Position numbers and translations under genes: made by a program. Of a stretch of DNA of 64,000 nt, positions 24,448 to 34,791 are shown piece after piece (position 1 is the first letter of the stretch; each line of letters begins with the position of its first letter). Under the pieces are notes generated by a model. It did not search any database and had not been told where the DNA came from. It saw nothing but the letters and a program-made list of their open reading frames with translations. Source of the DNA: Comamonas sp. KCTC 72670 (GTDB lineage: Bacteria > Myxococcota > Myxococcia > Myxococcales > Myxococcaceae); NCBI GenBank assembly GCA_014656495.1, contig BNCN01000017.1, positions 112,043 to 176,042 of the forward strand, read 5' to 3'.

Positions 24448-25940
24448 GCGGCGCGACGCCGGACGGCCTGGGCACCTCGCGCCGGGAATCGGTGCTCCAG
24501 CGGCGGCTGTCGCTGGCGGACATGCTGGACCTGCCCTCCTTCACGGAGGTGGTGCGCAGCTTCAGCGAGCTGTACCGCGTGGGCATCAAGGTGATGGACA
24601 CCGCGGGCGACAAGCTCGCGGACGTGAAGGTGGGGCACGGCGACTTCTGCTCGTACGTGTTCGGCTTCCCGGAGGGACGCCAGCGCTGCACCGCCACCGT
24701 GGCCCGCGTGAAGGATGGGCCGGTGACGCCCGTGCAGGGCGCCCGGCCCGCGCGCGGCGACGGCGCGGAGGAGGCGGGCATCATCGCGCTGCCGTGCTTC
24801 ACCGGCCTGCGCTACCTGGTGATGCCGGTGCGCTGGGAGGGCGACAAGCTGGGCCGCGTCATCCTGGGGCCCTTCACGCCAGAAGAGCTGGTGGACTTCC
24901 CGCCCTCGCTCACGGACATCGCCGGTGTGGACCTGTCGCGCGCGCATGAGCTGGTGGGCCGCGTGCGGCGCGCGCCCGAGCGCACGGCCGCGCAGGTGCT
25001 GGTGCACTTCGGGCAGGTGCTCGCGTCGCTGGTGGCCAGCGGACAGCGGGCCTTCCTGGCCACGCAGCTCCACATCGAGGCGATGCTGGAGACGCACCGC
25101 GACCTGGAGGCCAACAACGCGCGGCTGGCGCAGGCGAACACCCGCCTCAAGGAGCTGGACCGGCTCAAGTCCACCTTCCTGGGCACGGTGAGCCACGAGC
25201 TGCGCACGCCGCTGGCGTCCATCATCGGCTACTCGGAGATGCTGGCGGAGGGCCTGGCCGGCGCGCTCAACCCGGAGCAGCTGCTCTACGTCCGCACCAT
25301 CGTGGAGAAGGGCGAGTCGCTGCTCAACCTCATCTCCTCCATCCTGGACCTGAGCCAGATTGAAGCGGGCCGGCTGCGCCTGGTGATTGGCCCGGTGGAC
25401 CTGGGCAGCGTCATCCAGACGGCGGTGTCCAGCGTGGCGCCGCAGGCGCAGCGCAAGGGCGTGGAGCTGGAGGTGCGCCTGCCGCCGCTGCCGCAGCCGC
25501 GCCTCACGGCGGACGCGGACAAGCTGCGCCAGGTGGTGGTGAACCTGCTGGCCAACGCGGTGAAGTTCACCTCGTCCGGGGGCCGGGTGTCGGTGGTGAT
25601 GTCGGAGGCGTCCCCGCAGCCGGAGCTGGGCGCGCGCGGCTACCGCGTGTCCGTGGAGGACACGGGCGTGGGCATCCGCGAGGACCAGTTCGAGAACATC
25701 TTCCAGAGCTTCTACCAGGTGGACGGCAGCTCCACGCGCGAGCACGGCGGCGCGGGGCTGGGCCTGGCCATCGTGAAGAGCCTGGTGGAAGGCCACGGCG
25801 GACGCGTGTCCGTGGAGAGCGAGTTCGGCCGGGGCTCCCGCTTCACGGTGGTGTTGCCGCTCCAGCCGCCGCTCGCGGACTCCGGCAGCCTCTCCGCGCT
25901 GGCGCCCCTGCCGTCCGCGACAGGACAGGACCGCTTCTGA
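24444..25940 (+). CDS. Sensor histidine kinase with PocR domain
   Basis: The 498-residue protein has an N-terminal PocR sensory domain, typified by LSLADMLDLPSF and LPCFTGLRYLVMPVRWEG. A helix of about 60 residues follows, then HisKA with the phospho-acceptor His251 in SHELRTPLASIIGY, and a complete HATPase domain (N, G1, F and G2 boxes; GAGLGLAIVKSL). No receiver or transmembrane segment is present, so it is cytoplasmic. PocR domains often sense small hydrophobic or propanediol-like ligands through iron-sulfur or ligand sites. It overlaps the GTPase by ATGA. Its response regulator is not adjacent. Confidence 0.85.
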   Translation: MSGATPDGLGTSRRESVLQRRLSLADMLDLPSFTEVVRSFSELYRVGIKVMDTAGDKLADVKVGHGDFCSYVFGFPEGRQRCTATVARVKDGPVTPVQGARPARGDGAEEAGIIALPCFTGLRYLVMPVRWEGDKLGRVILGPFTPEELVDFPPSLTDIAGVDLSRAHELVGRVRRAPERTAAQVLVHFGQVLASLVASGQRAFLATQLHIEAMLETHRDLEANNARLAQANTRLKELDRLKSTFLGTVSHELRTPLASIIGYSEMLAEGLAGALNPEQLLYVRTIVEKGESLLNLISSILDLSQIEAGRLRLVIGPVDLGSVIQTAVSSVAPQAQRKGVELEVRLPPLPQPRLTADADKLRQVVVNLLANAVKFTSSGGRVSVVMSEASPQPELGARGYRVSVEDTGVGIREDQFENIFQSFYQVDGSSTREHGGAGLGLAIVKSLVEGHGGRVSVESEFGRGSRFTVVLPLQPPLADSGSLSALAPLPSATGQDRF

Positions 25941-26011
25941 CGCACGGGGGCGAGGCGGGGGAGTGAAGGGAAGTCCCCCGGCGGAGCGCGCTCCCGCGTA
26001 TCCTGCCGCGC

Positions 26012-26599
26012 ATGCTCTCCGGACGCCCCCCCGCAGCCTCCTACGTACTCATCGACGCAGAGAACATCGACTGGGCCGTCTCCAACGTCGTGGGGCGCAA
26101 GCCCGAGTCCCAGGACCGCGTCCAGTTCGACCGGCTCGTCTCCTTCTGCGAGACGAACTTTCCGGCCCCGGTTCGCTGCGTCGTGGTGCTCAACGCGCGC
26201 GGCGAGCAGCTGCCCGACGTCATGATTGGCTTCGTGCGCGCGCTCAAGTCCGCGGGCTGTGAGGTGGCGCTGCTCTACGGCCGTCCGGACCAGAAGGTGG
26301 TGGACCTGGGCATCCTGAAGCTGCTGGAGAACATCCGCACCCAGCGCCCCGGCGCGGCGGTGGTGCTCGCCAGCCACGACGGCGCGGACTTCGCGGACGC
26401 CCTCAAGCCCATGCTGGAGGAGAAGCGGCAGGTGGCGGTGCTCGGCCTGCGCGAGTACGTCAGCCAGCGCTTCCGCGAGCTCGTCCCCTCCGGACTCAAG
26501 ATTCTGGATTTGGAGTTGAACGCCCGCGTCTTCAACCGGCCCCTGCCGCGCATGCTCCCCGTCAACGTGGACGAGTTCGACCCCGGGGTGTTCCTGTAG
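26012..26599 (+). CDS. NYN-domain (PIN-like) protein
   Basis: The 195-residue protein opens with YVLIDAENIDW, the first acidic motif of the NYN/LabA-like PIN nuclease family. It continues with KVVDLGILKLLEN and ASHDGADFADAL, which supply further acidic residues of the metal site. NYN proteins are thought to be RNA-processing nucleases. The target here is unknown. It is separated from the kinase by about 70 bases and may be co-transcribed with it. Confidence 0.75.
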   Translation: MLSGRPPAASYVLIDAENIDWAVSNVVGRKPESQDRVQFDRLVSFCETNFPAPVRCVVVLNARGEQLPDVMIGFVRALKSAGCEVALLYGRPDQKVVDLGILKLLENIRTQRPGAAVVLASHDGADFADALKPMLEEKRQVAVLGLREYVSQRFRELVPSGLKILDLELNARVFNRPLPRMLPVNVDEFDPGVFL

Positions 26600-26847
26600 C
26601 AGAGGCTTTCAGGGGGGCGCCGCGCGGCTGCTGCGTGTCGGCCCTCCTGTCGATTCGCGTCCAGGCCGCGCCCGAGGCGTGTCTGTCCAGGCGCGCCGTG
26701 TGGCTCTTGATGTCACGTGTCATGGCAGGTTTGTGACGGCGCCAGTTACATGACTCATGGGTTCTCAGAGATTGGGAATCCCTGGCATGGGCATTGAACA
26801 GCGCGGCGGGCCTTCATGGATTTCCCATGAATGACAGGAGCCGTCAG

Positions 26848-27672
26848 ATGCGTCTGCCTCAAGGTTTCGGAAACTCGTTGTGGGCCGCGGTGTTCGCCTT
26901 CGCCCTGCCTTTCGCGCAGGCCCAGGCGCACGAGTGCGTGGAGTTCAAGGGACTCAATCACTGTGGCATTGGCAATGCCCAGGTGAGTGCCTCCGACGAA
27001 GGCGTGAAGGTCGTCAGTGACGACGCCAGCGGAGAGGGCGGCGTGGTCATCCACACGGGGCTCGCGGTTGACTGGACGGCGGGGTTCTTCAGCGAGAGCG
27101 ACGCCCCTGAGAACAAGATGCTGTTCTCCTCCGTGTCGGAGGGCTCGGTGACGAGCACGGCGTCCGTGGAGACCCAGGGCGACGTGAGGACCTATGCCGC
27201 CAGCTTCACCGGGGCGGGCGAGTCCACCACCTACTCCGTGCTGGTCTACAACCGGGGGCAATTGCAGGCGTCCGTGGGTGGCATCCGGAATGGGACCATT
27301 GGCGGACAGGAGCCCGTCAATCCGGGGCCCGGCCCCGCGCCGTACTGCCGTCCCCAATACCAGACGCAGGACCAATGCAAGAACTACTGTCAGGACCAGC
27401 GCTACGGGAGCTGTGACTATTGCCGCATCCCGTGTCGGGGCGTCTTCCGGACCCTGCCGGACGCCGTGTGCCAGTGGCGCTTCGACGTCCCCTACCGGCG
27501 CGTCGTGTTGTCGGATGGCCGCGAGGTCGAGGGTGACGAAATCGTCCTGACCGAGGAGGTCCGTGGGCCCACGAGCTATCCGTACCTGGGCTTCGACGAG
27601 ATTCGCGTCCAGAGCACGGCGCGCACGCTGCAGATCGCCAGCGAGAGCGTCATCCCGTCGTCCACGAAGTAG
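26848..27672 (+). CDS. Secreted hypothetical protein with cysteine-rich centre
   Basis: The ATG at 26848 is chosen because AGGAG lies seven to eight bases upstream; earlier starts at 26827 or 26794 lack a site. The 274-residue product has a signal peptide ending in AQAHE, a beta-rich half and a GPGPAPYC linker. Six or more cysteines follow (CRPQYQTQDQCKNYC, SCDYCRIPC). No family is recognised. It has its own upstream gap of about 250 bases, implying its own promoter. The following gene, a di-haem oxidoreductase, begins about 75 bases later. Confidence 0.6.
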   Translation: MRLPQGFGNSLWAAVFAFALPFAQAQAHECVEFKGLNHCGIGNAQVSASDEGVKVVSDDASGEGGVVIHTGLAVDWTAGFFSESDAPENKMLFSSVSEGSVTSTASVETQGDVRTYAASFTGAGESTTYSVLVYNRGQLQASVGGIRNGTIGGQEPVNPGPGPAPYCRPQYQTQDQCKNYCQDQRYGSCDYCRIPCRGVFRTLPDAVCQWRFDVPYRRVVLSDGREVEGDEIVLTEEVRGPTSYPYLGFDEIRVQSTARTLQIASESVIPSSTK

Positions 27673-27748
27673 TGGCGCGGACGTACCTCTCTCCGCGCTG
27701 GAGGCAGGGCGCAATCCCTGCTTCCGGCCGTTCCCTCCGAGGCGAGTC

Positions 27749-29155
27749 ATGGTGTCCCCCCCTCCTTTTCGCGTGCCCATGATGACGATGGGGTGGTCGC
27801 TGGTTTGGATGCTCGCCGTCAGCCCCGTCCGCGCCGCGCCGGCCGAGGTCGTCGTGAAGGACGTGGGCGACGCCGCGCTCTCGGGTGGGGCCACGACCAT
27901 CTTCGACATCACCCCGAACGCCTACGGCCGCGCCCTGGCGAACCTCGACCGGGCCCGCTGGACGCCCATGCTCGCCGGCAAGGCGGTGTTCATGCGGAAC
28001 TGGTACGACCAACCCAGGGGCGTCGCCGGGCCCTTCTCGAACGCCACCGGCTGCGGCTCCTGCCACTTCAAGGACGGGCGGGGCCGCCACTTGCGCGAGC
28101 TGGGGGATGAGGCGCCCCTGCTCATGCGCTTGAGCGTGCCGTCGAAGGACTCACCCTCGGGCCGGCATGAACCCATCTACGGAGGCCAGCTCCAGGACCG
28201 GGCCATTCCAGGCGTCGTGCCCGAAGGCTCGGTCGAGGTCCGCTATTCGGACGTGAAGGGGACGTACGCGGATGGGACGCCGTACACGCTGCGCAAGCCT
28301 CGCTATCACCTCGCGAAGCTGGGCTATGGGCGGCTCGCTCCGAAGACGATGCTGTCGCCTCGCATTCCCTCACCGGTGTTCGGCCTGGGACTGCTGGAGG
28401 CGATTCCCGATGCCGCCATCGAAGCCCTGGCGGATGCCGACGACCGTGATGGCGACGGCATCTCCGGCCGTCCCAATCGCGTGGTCAGCGCCCGAGATGG
28501 CAAGACGCGCCTGGGCCGCTACGGGTGGAAGGCCAACCAGCCCACGTTGGAGCAGCAGGTCGCGAGCGCCTTCTCCGAGGACCTGGGGCTGACGACCGCG
28601 CTCTACCCTCAGCGCAACTGCACGCCCAAGCAGGCCCCGTGCAAGGCGCGGCCCGTGGAGGTCAGCGGCCCCGCGTTGCCCGAGCATCAGCTCGAGCTGA
28701 CGCTGCTCTACCTCCGCCTGATTGCGCCCCCCGCGCGCCGCGATGTCACCGAGCCGACGGTGGTGAAGGGGCAGGCCCTCTTCCAGCAAGTGGGCTGCGC
28801 GGCGTGCCACCACGGCGAGTTCACCACGGGCGAGGTCCAGGACCTCCCCGAGCTGTCGAACCAGCGCATCCGTCCGTACACGGACCTGCTGCTGCACGAC
28901 ATGGGGCCGGAGCTGGCGGACGGCCGGCCCGACGGCGAGGCGAGCGGCTCCGAGTGGCGCACGCCGCCCCTGTGGGGGCTGGGGCTGCTGGAGACGGTGA
29001 ACCGTCAGGTGCGCATGCTCCATGACGGACGGGCGCGCAGCTTCGAGGAGGCCATCCTCTGGCACGGCGGTGAAGGCGCCCGCGCTCGCGAGCGCTTCAA
29101 GGCGCTGGACGCGGCGGAGCGCGAGGCCCTGGTGGCCTTCCTGCGCTCGCTGTGA
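27749..29155 (+). CDS. Secreted di-haem oxidoreductase (DUF1111, thiol-oxidoreductase-like)
   Basis: The ATG at 27749 follows GAGGCGAG. The 468-residue protein has a signal peptide ending near RAAPAE and two c-type haem sites, CGSCH at 102-106 and CAACH at 350-354. The DUF1111 landmarks LGRYGWKANQPTLEQQVA and TPPLWGLGLL are present. Family members are periplasmic di-haem proteins related to MauG/CcpA peroxidases, probably reducing peroxide or oxidising thiols. It may work with the neighbouring secreted protein. Haem attachment would require the cytochrome c maturation system, not seen here. Confidence 0.8.
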   Translation: MVSPPPFRVPMMTMGWSLVWMLAVSPVRAAPAEVVVKDVGDAALSGGATTIFDITPNAYGRALANLDRARWTPMLAGKAVFMRNWYDQPRGVAGPFSNATGCGSCHFKDGRGRHLRELGDEAPLLMRLSVPSKDSPSGRHEPIYGGQLQDRAIPGVVPEGSVEVRYSDVKGTYADGTPYTLRKPRYHLAKLGYGRLAPKTMLSPRIPSPVFGLGLLEAIPDAAIEALADADDRDGDGISGRPNRVVSARDGKTRLGRYGWKANQPTLEQQVASAFSEDLGLTTALYPQRNCTPKQAPCKARPVEVSGPALPEHQLELTLLYLRLIAPPARRDVTEPTVVKGQALFQQVGCAACHHGEFTTGEVQDLPELSNQRIRPYTDLLLHDMGPELADGRPDGEASGSEWRTPPLWGLGLLETVNRQVRMLHDGRARSFEEAILWHGGEGARARERFKALDAAEREALVAFLRSL

Positions 29156-29179
29156 GCCGCGAGCGCGGGGCCTCCGCTG

Positions 29180-30718
29180 TCACTGGTTGGCCAGCGCGGT
29201 GCGGAGGCTGTCCAGGATGTAGTGCCGCATGTCCTCGCTCGTCATCTCGGGCGTCTCCTTCAGCTTGTCGCGCGCGAACTTCGCCCATTCGGTCAGCTCC
29301 CGCTGCGTGGGGCCGTTCGGCCGGTCACTGACGTAGCCGTAGTGGGTCTGGACCAGCCAGGCGTAGGCCTCCCGGATGAAGCGCTCGATATTCTCGCCGG
29401 GAGGGCCGTCCGTCCCCATCTTCTCGCTGCGAATCGCGTCCTGGATGGCGAGCCGGAGCTCCTCGGGAGAGATGTCCTTGTTCTCCTTCTTCTTCTCGTT
29501 GGCGAACGCGCGCCACTTCCGCAATTCCTCGGGCGTGGCCGGGCGCTCATGGCCGTCGTAGCAGAGGGTCACCCACTTCACGGCGTCATGGATGAAGCGG
29601 TCGATGTTGGCGCTGCCCGTGTTGTCCATGCCCGTCACCTTCACGCGCACGGCCTCATTGAGGGCGAGCCGGAGCTCCTCGGGCTTCATGTCCGGGTTCT
29701 CCTTCATGAGCTTCCGGGCGTGGTCGCGCCAGTGCCCCAGCTCCGCGGCGGTGGGGCGGCGCTCCTTGCCCTCGTAGCAGAGGGACACCCACTTCACGGC
29801 ATCGTCGATGAACTTGTCGATGTTCATCGGCGTGGCCGCGCCCGTCCCGGTCATCTTCTCGCGCATCGTGTCGACGATGGCGAGCCGGAGGTCCTCGGGG
29901 GAGATGTCCTTGTTCTCCTTCATTTGCTGCTGGGCGAAGGCTCGCCACTCCTTCATCTCCGCGGGTGTCGCTTCCCGCTCCTTGCCGTCCTCGTAGCAGC
30001 GGGTCACCCACTTGACGGCGTCCTGGATGTACTTGTCGATGTTCTCCGGCGTTATCGCGTCCGTCCCCATCACCTTCGCCCGGACGGCATCGACGATGGC
30101 GTACTTGAGCGCCTCCGGAGTCATCTCCGGATTCTTCTTCATCAGGTCCTCGGCGAAGGCGCGCCAGTGCTTCATCTCCGCGTCCGTGGCGCCGCGCTCC
30201 TCGCCCTCGTAGCAGCGGGTGACCCAGCAGACGGCCTCGGCGATGAACCGGTCGGTGTTCGCCTTCGAGTGGACATGCAGGCCGTCCCGCTCCAGGCGCA
30301 GCTGGTCCTGGATGGCGTAGCGAATCTCATCCGCGGTGACCTTCGGGTTGTCGGCGCGCATCTTCCGCGCGAAGTCCATCCACTTGGAGCGCTCGGGGCC
30401 GGTCGGCAAGCGGTCTCCCCGGAAGATTTCCCGGTAGGCGTCTGTGACGCAGCGCGCCATGCGCTCATCCGTGAGCGGGCCCAGGGCCGAGGGGAGCACC
30501 TCCTTGCCGAAGGCCGGATGCGAGGCGGTGGTGGCCCCCAGGGCCTGGGCGGCGAACGTGCTCGCGGGGGTCGTCTTGGTTACGCCTTGCGCCGGAATCA
30601 GACCGCCGAGCAGGTCCACCCACTGCTGCGTGCTGACACCTTTCGTTCCCGGCCCCGTCACCTCTGTCTTGGTTTTGGGCGTGGCAACAGAAGGCAGACG
30701 CTCTCCAATCTTCGACAT
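29180..30718 (-). CDS. Protein of six tandem about 72-residue helical repeats
   Basis: The 512-residue protein has no signal peptide. After an N-terminal region of about 95 residues it contains six degenerate repeats of 70-75 residues. The core is DAVKWVTRCYEGKER, then AEMKEWRAFA, then KENKDISPEELRLAI. Repeats 2-5 are closest to one another; 1 and 6 are divergent. The pattern resembles DUF4214-like repeats, but the resemblance is weak. A conserved Cys lies in four of the repeats. The N-terminus, with unstructured TKTEVTGPGTKG, is typical of effectors or structural proteins. Function is unknown. It is convergent with the oxidoreductase. Confidence 0.65.
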   Translation of the reverse strand: MSKIGERLPSVATPKTKTEVTGPGTKGVSTQQWVDLLGGLIPAQGVTKTTPASTFAAQALGATTASHPAFGKEVLPSALGPLTDERMARCVTDAYREIFRGDRLPTGPERSKWMDFARKMRADNPKVTADEIRYAIQDQLRLERDGLHVHSKANTDRFIAEAVCWVTRCYEGEERGATDAEMKHWRAFAEDLMKKNPEMTPEALKYAIVDAVRAKVMGTDAITPENIDKYIQDAVKWVTRCYEDGKEREATPAEMKEWRAFAQQQMKENKDISPEDLRLAIVDTMREKMTGTGAATPMNIDKFIDDAVKWVSLCYEGKERRPTAAELGHWRDHARKLMKENPDMKPEELRLALNEAVRVKVTGMDNTGSANIDRFIHDAVKWVTLCYDGHERPATPEELRKWRAFANEKKKENKDISPEELRLAIQDAIRSEKMGTDGPPGENIERFIREAYAWLVQTHYGYVSDRPNGPTQRELTEWAKFARDKLKETPEMTSEDMRHYILDSLRTALANQ

Positions 30719-30845
30719 CGATGGCCCCCGGGGGAAGGAAAACCCAATTCCTAAGTTGTCTTGGATTGGTTCGAAAACGTGCCTCGTTCAAAAGTGCCAA
30801 AAAGTGTCATTGCCCCGACAGCGCGTCTGGGATTTGTTCGCCCCC

Positions 30846-31793
30846 ATGCTTGGTGAGTTCGACTTCATCCGCCGGTTCCTCGCGCACTTCCCCCGCGCGC
30901 GGGTGCCCGTGGGGCCCGGGGATGACTGCGCGGTGCTCGCGCCGCAGCGTGGGGCGCAGTGCGTCACCACGGACGCGGTGGTGGAGGACGTCCACTTCAC
31001 CCGGGCCGCGTTCTCCCCGGCGGACATCGGCCACAAGGCGCTGGCGGTGAACCTGTCGGACCTGGCCTCCATGGGGGCCACGCCGCGCTGGTTCGTCTGC
31101 GCGCTGGCGCTGCCCCGGGACTATCCGGCGCGGGAGCTGGCGGGGCTGGCGCGGGGCATGTCCACCCTGGCCACCGCGCACGGCATCGCGCTGGTGGGCG
31201 GCAACTTCACCTCCGCGCGCGAGCTGTCCGTCACCATCACCGCCGCGGGCGAGCTGTCGCGCGCGCCCCTCACCCGCGCGGGGGCCCGGCCCGGGGACCT
31301 CCTTTATGTGTCCGGCACCCTGGGGGACGCGCGCCTGGGCCTCGCGCACCTTCGCGCGGGCCTGCGCCGGGGGGCCTCCGTGCGCCGCCAGCGCCGCCCC
31401 GAGCCCCGCGTGGCGCTGGGCCGGCTGGCCGCGCGGTACGCGTCCGCCGCGCTGGACGTTTCCGACGGCCTTGCACAGGACCTGGGTCATCTCTGCACCG
31501 CCTCGGGCGTGCGGGCGGAGCTGGAGCTGGGGCGGCTGCCGCTGTCCGCGGCGGTGCGCAAGGCGCTGGGGCCCGAGGGCGCGCTGGCCGGGGGCGAGGA
31601 CTACGAGCTGCTCCTGGCCGTCCCCCCGGCGCGCGGCCGGGCATTCGAGCGCGCGTGCGCTACGGGCGGACACGCCATCACCCGCATCGGCCACTTCACA
31701 GAGGGGCGCGGGTGGGTGAGCCGGGATGGGACAGGCCGCGTTCTCCCACCACCCGAAGGGTTCGACCACTTCCGGCCGCGGCCGATGGATTGA
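30846..31793 (+). CDS. thiL: Thiamine-monophosphate kinase
   Basis: The 315-residue protein has the ThiL pattern: FIRRFLAHF at the start, GPGDDCAVL for ATP and magnesium binding, VTTDAVVEDVHF, HKALAVNLSDLASMGATP and ALDVSDGLAQDLGHL. It makes thiamine diphosphate from thiamine monophosphate. The start at 30846 fits the family length. It ends 57 bases before difA on the same strand, so read-through into the dif operon is possible. No strong ribosome binding site precedes the start. Confidence 0.9.
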   Translation: MLGEFDFIRRFLAHFPRARVPVGPGDDCAVLAPQRGAQCVTTDAVVEDVHFTRAAFSPADIGHKALAVNLSDLASMGATPRWFVCALALPRDYPARELAGLARGMSTLATAHGIALVGGNFTSARELSVTITAAGELSRAPLTRAGARPGDLLYVSGTLGDARLGLAHLRAGLRRGASVRRQRRPEPRVALGRLAARYASAALDVSDGLAQDLGHLCTASGVRAELELGRLPLSAAVRKALGPEGALAGGEDYELLLAVPPARGRAFERACATGGHAITRIGHFTEGRGWVSRDGTGRVLPPPEGFDHFRPRPMD

Positions 31794-31850
31794 CCCTGCC
31801 GTGCAGCAAGGCTAAACCCGAAGGCGCTTCTCATCCCCCGAAAGCAACCC

Positions 31851-33229
31851 GTGCGCCGTCCCCTCCGCGACGACACAGTCCCCGGACATACTCCCCGCCG
31901 CGAGCCCCTGCAGCGACTGCTGCGCGCCGTGGACAGCCCTCGCGCGACCCGCGAGGTCTCCCTGCACCGGAAGATTCTCAACGGCTACGTGGTGCTGGGC
32001 CTGCTGCTCACCGTGTGGATGTACGCGTCGGACGTCCTGTTCCATCAGCTCAGCCCCGGGCCCGCGGTGTGGAAGGACATCACCCGCGTGGGCGTCGCCA
32101 TCTTCATCACCGGCGCGGCCGCGGCGCTGCTGCCGTCGCTGCTGGCGCGCGTCACCCGCGTGAAGGTGCTCAGCCGCTCCGCGTACGAAATCTCGCAGGG
32201 CGACCTGTCCAAGCCGGTGGCCGCCGAGGGCGGCAGCACGCGCGACGAAATCGACGAGCTGACGGGCGCCATCACCCGCATGCAGGAGAACCTGCGCGAG
32301 CTGGTGGGCAAGATTCAGGAGACGGCGAAGAGCGTGGCCGACACGGCCATCGACCTCCAGCGGTCGGCGGAGAACGTCAACGGCTCCACCGAGGAGGTGG
32401 GCTCGTCGATGGAGAAGATCGCCGGCGGCGCCGAGTCGCAGTCGCAGCTGGTGTCCAAGGCGTCCAAGGTCATCACCGAGATGGCCGGCAGCATCCAGCG
32501 CACCACGGCCAGCGCCGAGGACGCGGCGCGGACCACGGCGGAGACCAGCAGCGCGGCCGAGGACGGCTCCAAGGCGGCCCGGCTGGCCGGCGAGAAGGTG
32601 AAGAAGGTCTTCAACCGCATCGAGTCCGCCAGCCAGCAGGTGTTCGCCTTCGGCGAGAAGACGCAGGAAATCTCCAAGATCGTCGACGCGATCACTCAGG
32701 TGGCGCAGCAGACCAACCTGCTCGCGCTCAACGCGACGATTGAAGCGGCGCGCGCGGGTGAGTACGGCCGCGGCTTCGCGGTGGTCGCCGACGAGGTCCG
32801 CAAGCTGGCCGAGAGCGCGGGCCGCTCCGCCGAGCAGATCTCGAAGCTGGCGCGCGACATCTCCGGCCAGTCCACCTCCGTCGTGAGCGCCATGAAGGAA
32901 GGCATCGCGGAGCTGGCCGAGGGCCGCGAGGACCTGACCAACATCGTGCGCTCCATGGGCGCCATCACCGACACCATCCGGAAGGGCTCGGAGAAGGTGC
33001 ACCTCATCTCCGAGAGCGCCCGCGAGCAGCTCAAGGGCAGCGAGGAGATGGTGAAGGCCATCGAGGAGATCAAGCTGGTGGCGCGCAACAACGCGTCCTC
33101 CACGGAGGCCATCCAGGCCGTCATCCAGGAGCAGACGGCCGCCGTGTCGCGGATGACGTCGCTGGCCAGCGAGCTGACCAACCTCTCCGTCGAGCTGCAG
33201 AGCGTCGTGCGCAGCTTCCGCCTGGGCTC

Positions 33230-33233
<4 letters not shown>
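31851..33233 (+). CDS. difA: Methyl-accepting chemotaxis-like protein DifA
   Basis: The 460-residue protein has two transmembrane segments (NGYVVLGLLLTVWMY and ITGAAAALLPSLLA) with only about 20 residues between them, then a HAMP region (SRSAYEISQGDLSKPV). The MCP signalling domain has the tip QTNLLALNATIEAARAG. A nearly absent periplasmic domain is characteristic of DifA, which in Myxococcus takes input from type IV pili to control exopolysaccharide. Start at GTG 31851 is provisional; GTG at 31929 would give 434 residues, nearer the usual size. The operon order supports the identification. Confidence 0.8.
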
Positions 33234-33838
<605 letters not shown>

Positions 33839-33877
33839 GCGGGCCGGTCATTTCAGAGCGGATAGAACGTTACTCCT

Positions 33878-34300
33878 GTGCGGCACGTCATCTTCCGGGT
33901 GGAGAAGGAGCGTTACGGGCTGCCGCTCTCGGCGGTGCGAGAGGTCGTCGTGCCTCCCGAGCGCTTCACCCGCGTGCCGCGCGCCCCTTCGGCGATTACA
34001 GGTGTAATGAATCTGCGCGGCCGGGTCGTGACGGTGGTAGAGCTGCGCCAGCTGTTGAGTCTTCCCGAGGGTCCTACCCCTCCCGGACGCGTGGTCCTGT
34101 TGGACCGTGGGAGAAGGGACCTGGGACTGTTGGTCACGGACGTAGACGGCATCGAAGCGGTGGAGCGGGTGAGCACGGCGCCAGGGAAGTTGACGCCTGC
34201 CATCCGGGGCGTCGCCAGGCTGGGTGGCCTGGGAGTGACGGTCCTGGACCCGGAAGGGTTGGACGCCGCGGTGGTTGCCTTGTTCACCCATTCCAAGTGA
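33878..34300 (+). CDS. difC: CheW-like adaptor DifC
   Basis: The 140-residue protein is a single CheW domain, with VIFRVEKERYGLPLSAVREVV, ITGVMNLRGRVVTVVEL and LGLLVTDVDGI. It links the receptor DifA to the kinase DifE. It starts with GTG at 33878. Size and order within the operon match DifC. Confidence 0.85.
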   Translation: MRHVIFRVEKERYGLPLSAVREVVVPPERFTRVPRAPSAITGVMNLRGRVVTVVELRQLLSLPEGPTPPGRVVLLDRGRRDLGLLVTDVDGIEAVERVSTAPGKLTPAIRGVARLGGLGVTVLDPEGLDAAVVALFTHSK

Positions 34301-34369
34301 GTAGCCCCCTGGAAAGCGCGGATGCTAGTGTCCGCGCTCCTCAGGCGATTCGGAGGCGGAGTTCTTCAC

Positions 34370-34738
34370 ATGGCTAAGCGGGTCCTGGTCGTCGACGATG
34401 CCATCTTCATGCGCAACATGATCAAGGACATCTTTGCGTCTGGGGGGTTCGAGGTCGTCGGTGAGGCGGCCAACGGCCTGGAGGCCGTGGAGAAGTACAA
34501 GGAGCTCAAGCCCGACCTCACGACGATGGACATCGTGATGCCGTTCAAGAGCGGCATCGAGGCCACGCGCGAGATCATCAAGGCGGACAGCAGCGCGGTG
34601 GTCATCATGTGCTCGGCGCTGGGGCAGGAGAGCCTGGTGATGGAGGCCATCGAGGCGGGTGCCTCGGACTTCATCGTCAAGCCGTTCCGGGCCGAGGACG
34701 TGTTGGCCGTCGTGAAGAAGGTCCTGGGCGAGACCTGA
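34370..34738 (+). CDS. difD: CheY-like response regulator DifD
   Basis: The 122-residue single receiver domain has acidic pocket DD at 9-10, phospho-acceptor Asp54 in LTTMDIVMPF, and Lys in DFIVKPF. In Myxococcus DifD acts mainly as a phosphate sink or negative branch in exopolysaccharide control. The ATG at 34370 gives the standard CheY length. It lies between difC and difE. Confidence 0.85.
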   Translation: MAKRVLVVDDAIFMRNMIKDIFASGGFEVVGEAANGLEAVEKYKELKPDLTTMDIVMPFKSGIEATREIIKADSSAVVIMCSALGQESLVMEAIEAGASDFIVKPFRAEDVLAVVKKVLGET

Positions 34739-34791
34739 ACGGTGCCGCGCGTGCGCGGGCCGTCCCCCCTTTTTGATTCGAGGCCGGGTCC

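Noticed and set aside
26700..26740. Possible sigma-54-type sequence (TGGCAGG with a later TGTGAC)
   Set aside because: The -12 element does not match and the spacing is wrong.
29222..30754. Long forward open frame across the repeat protein
   Set aside because: Shadow of the reverse-strand repeat gene caused by biased codons; no protein features.
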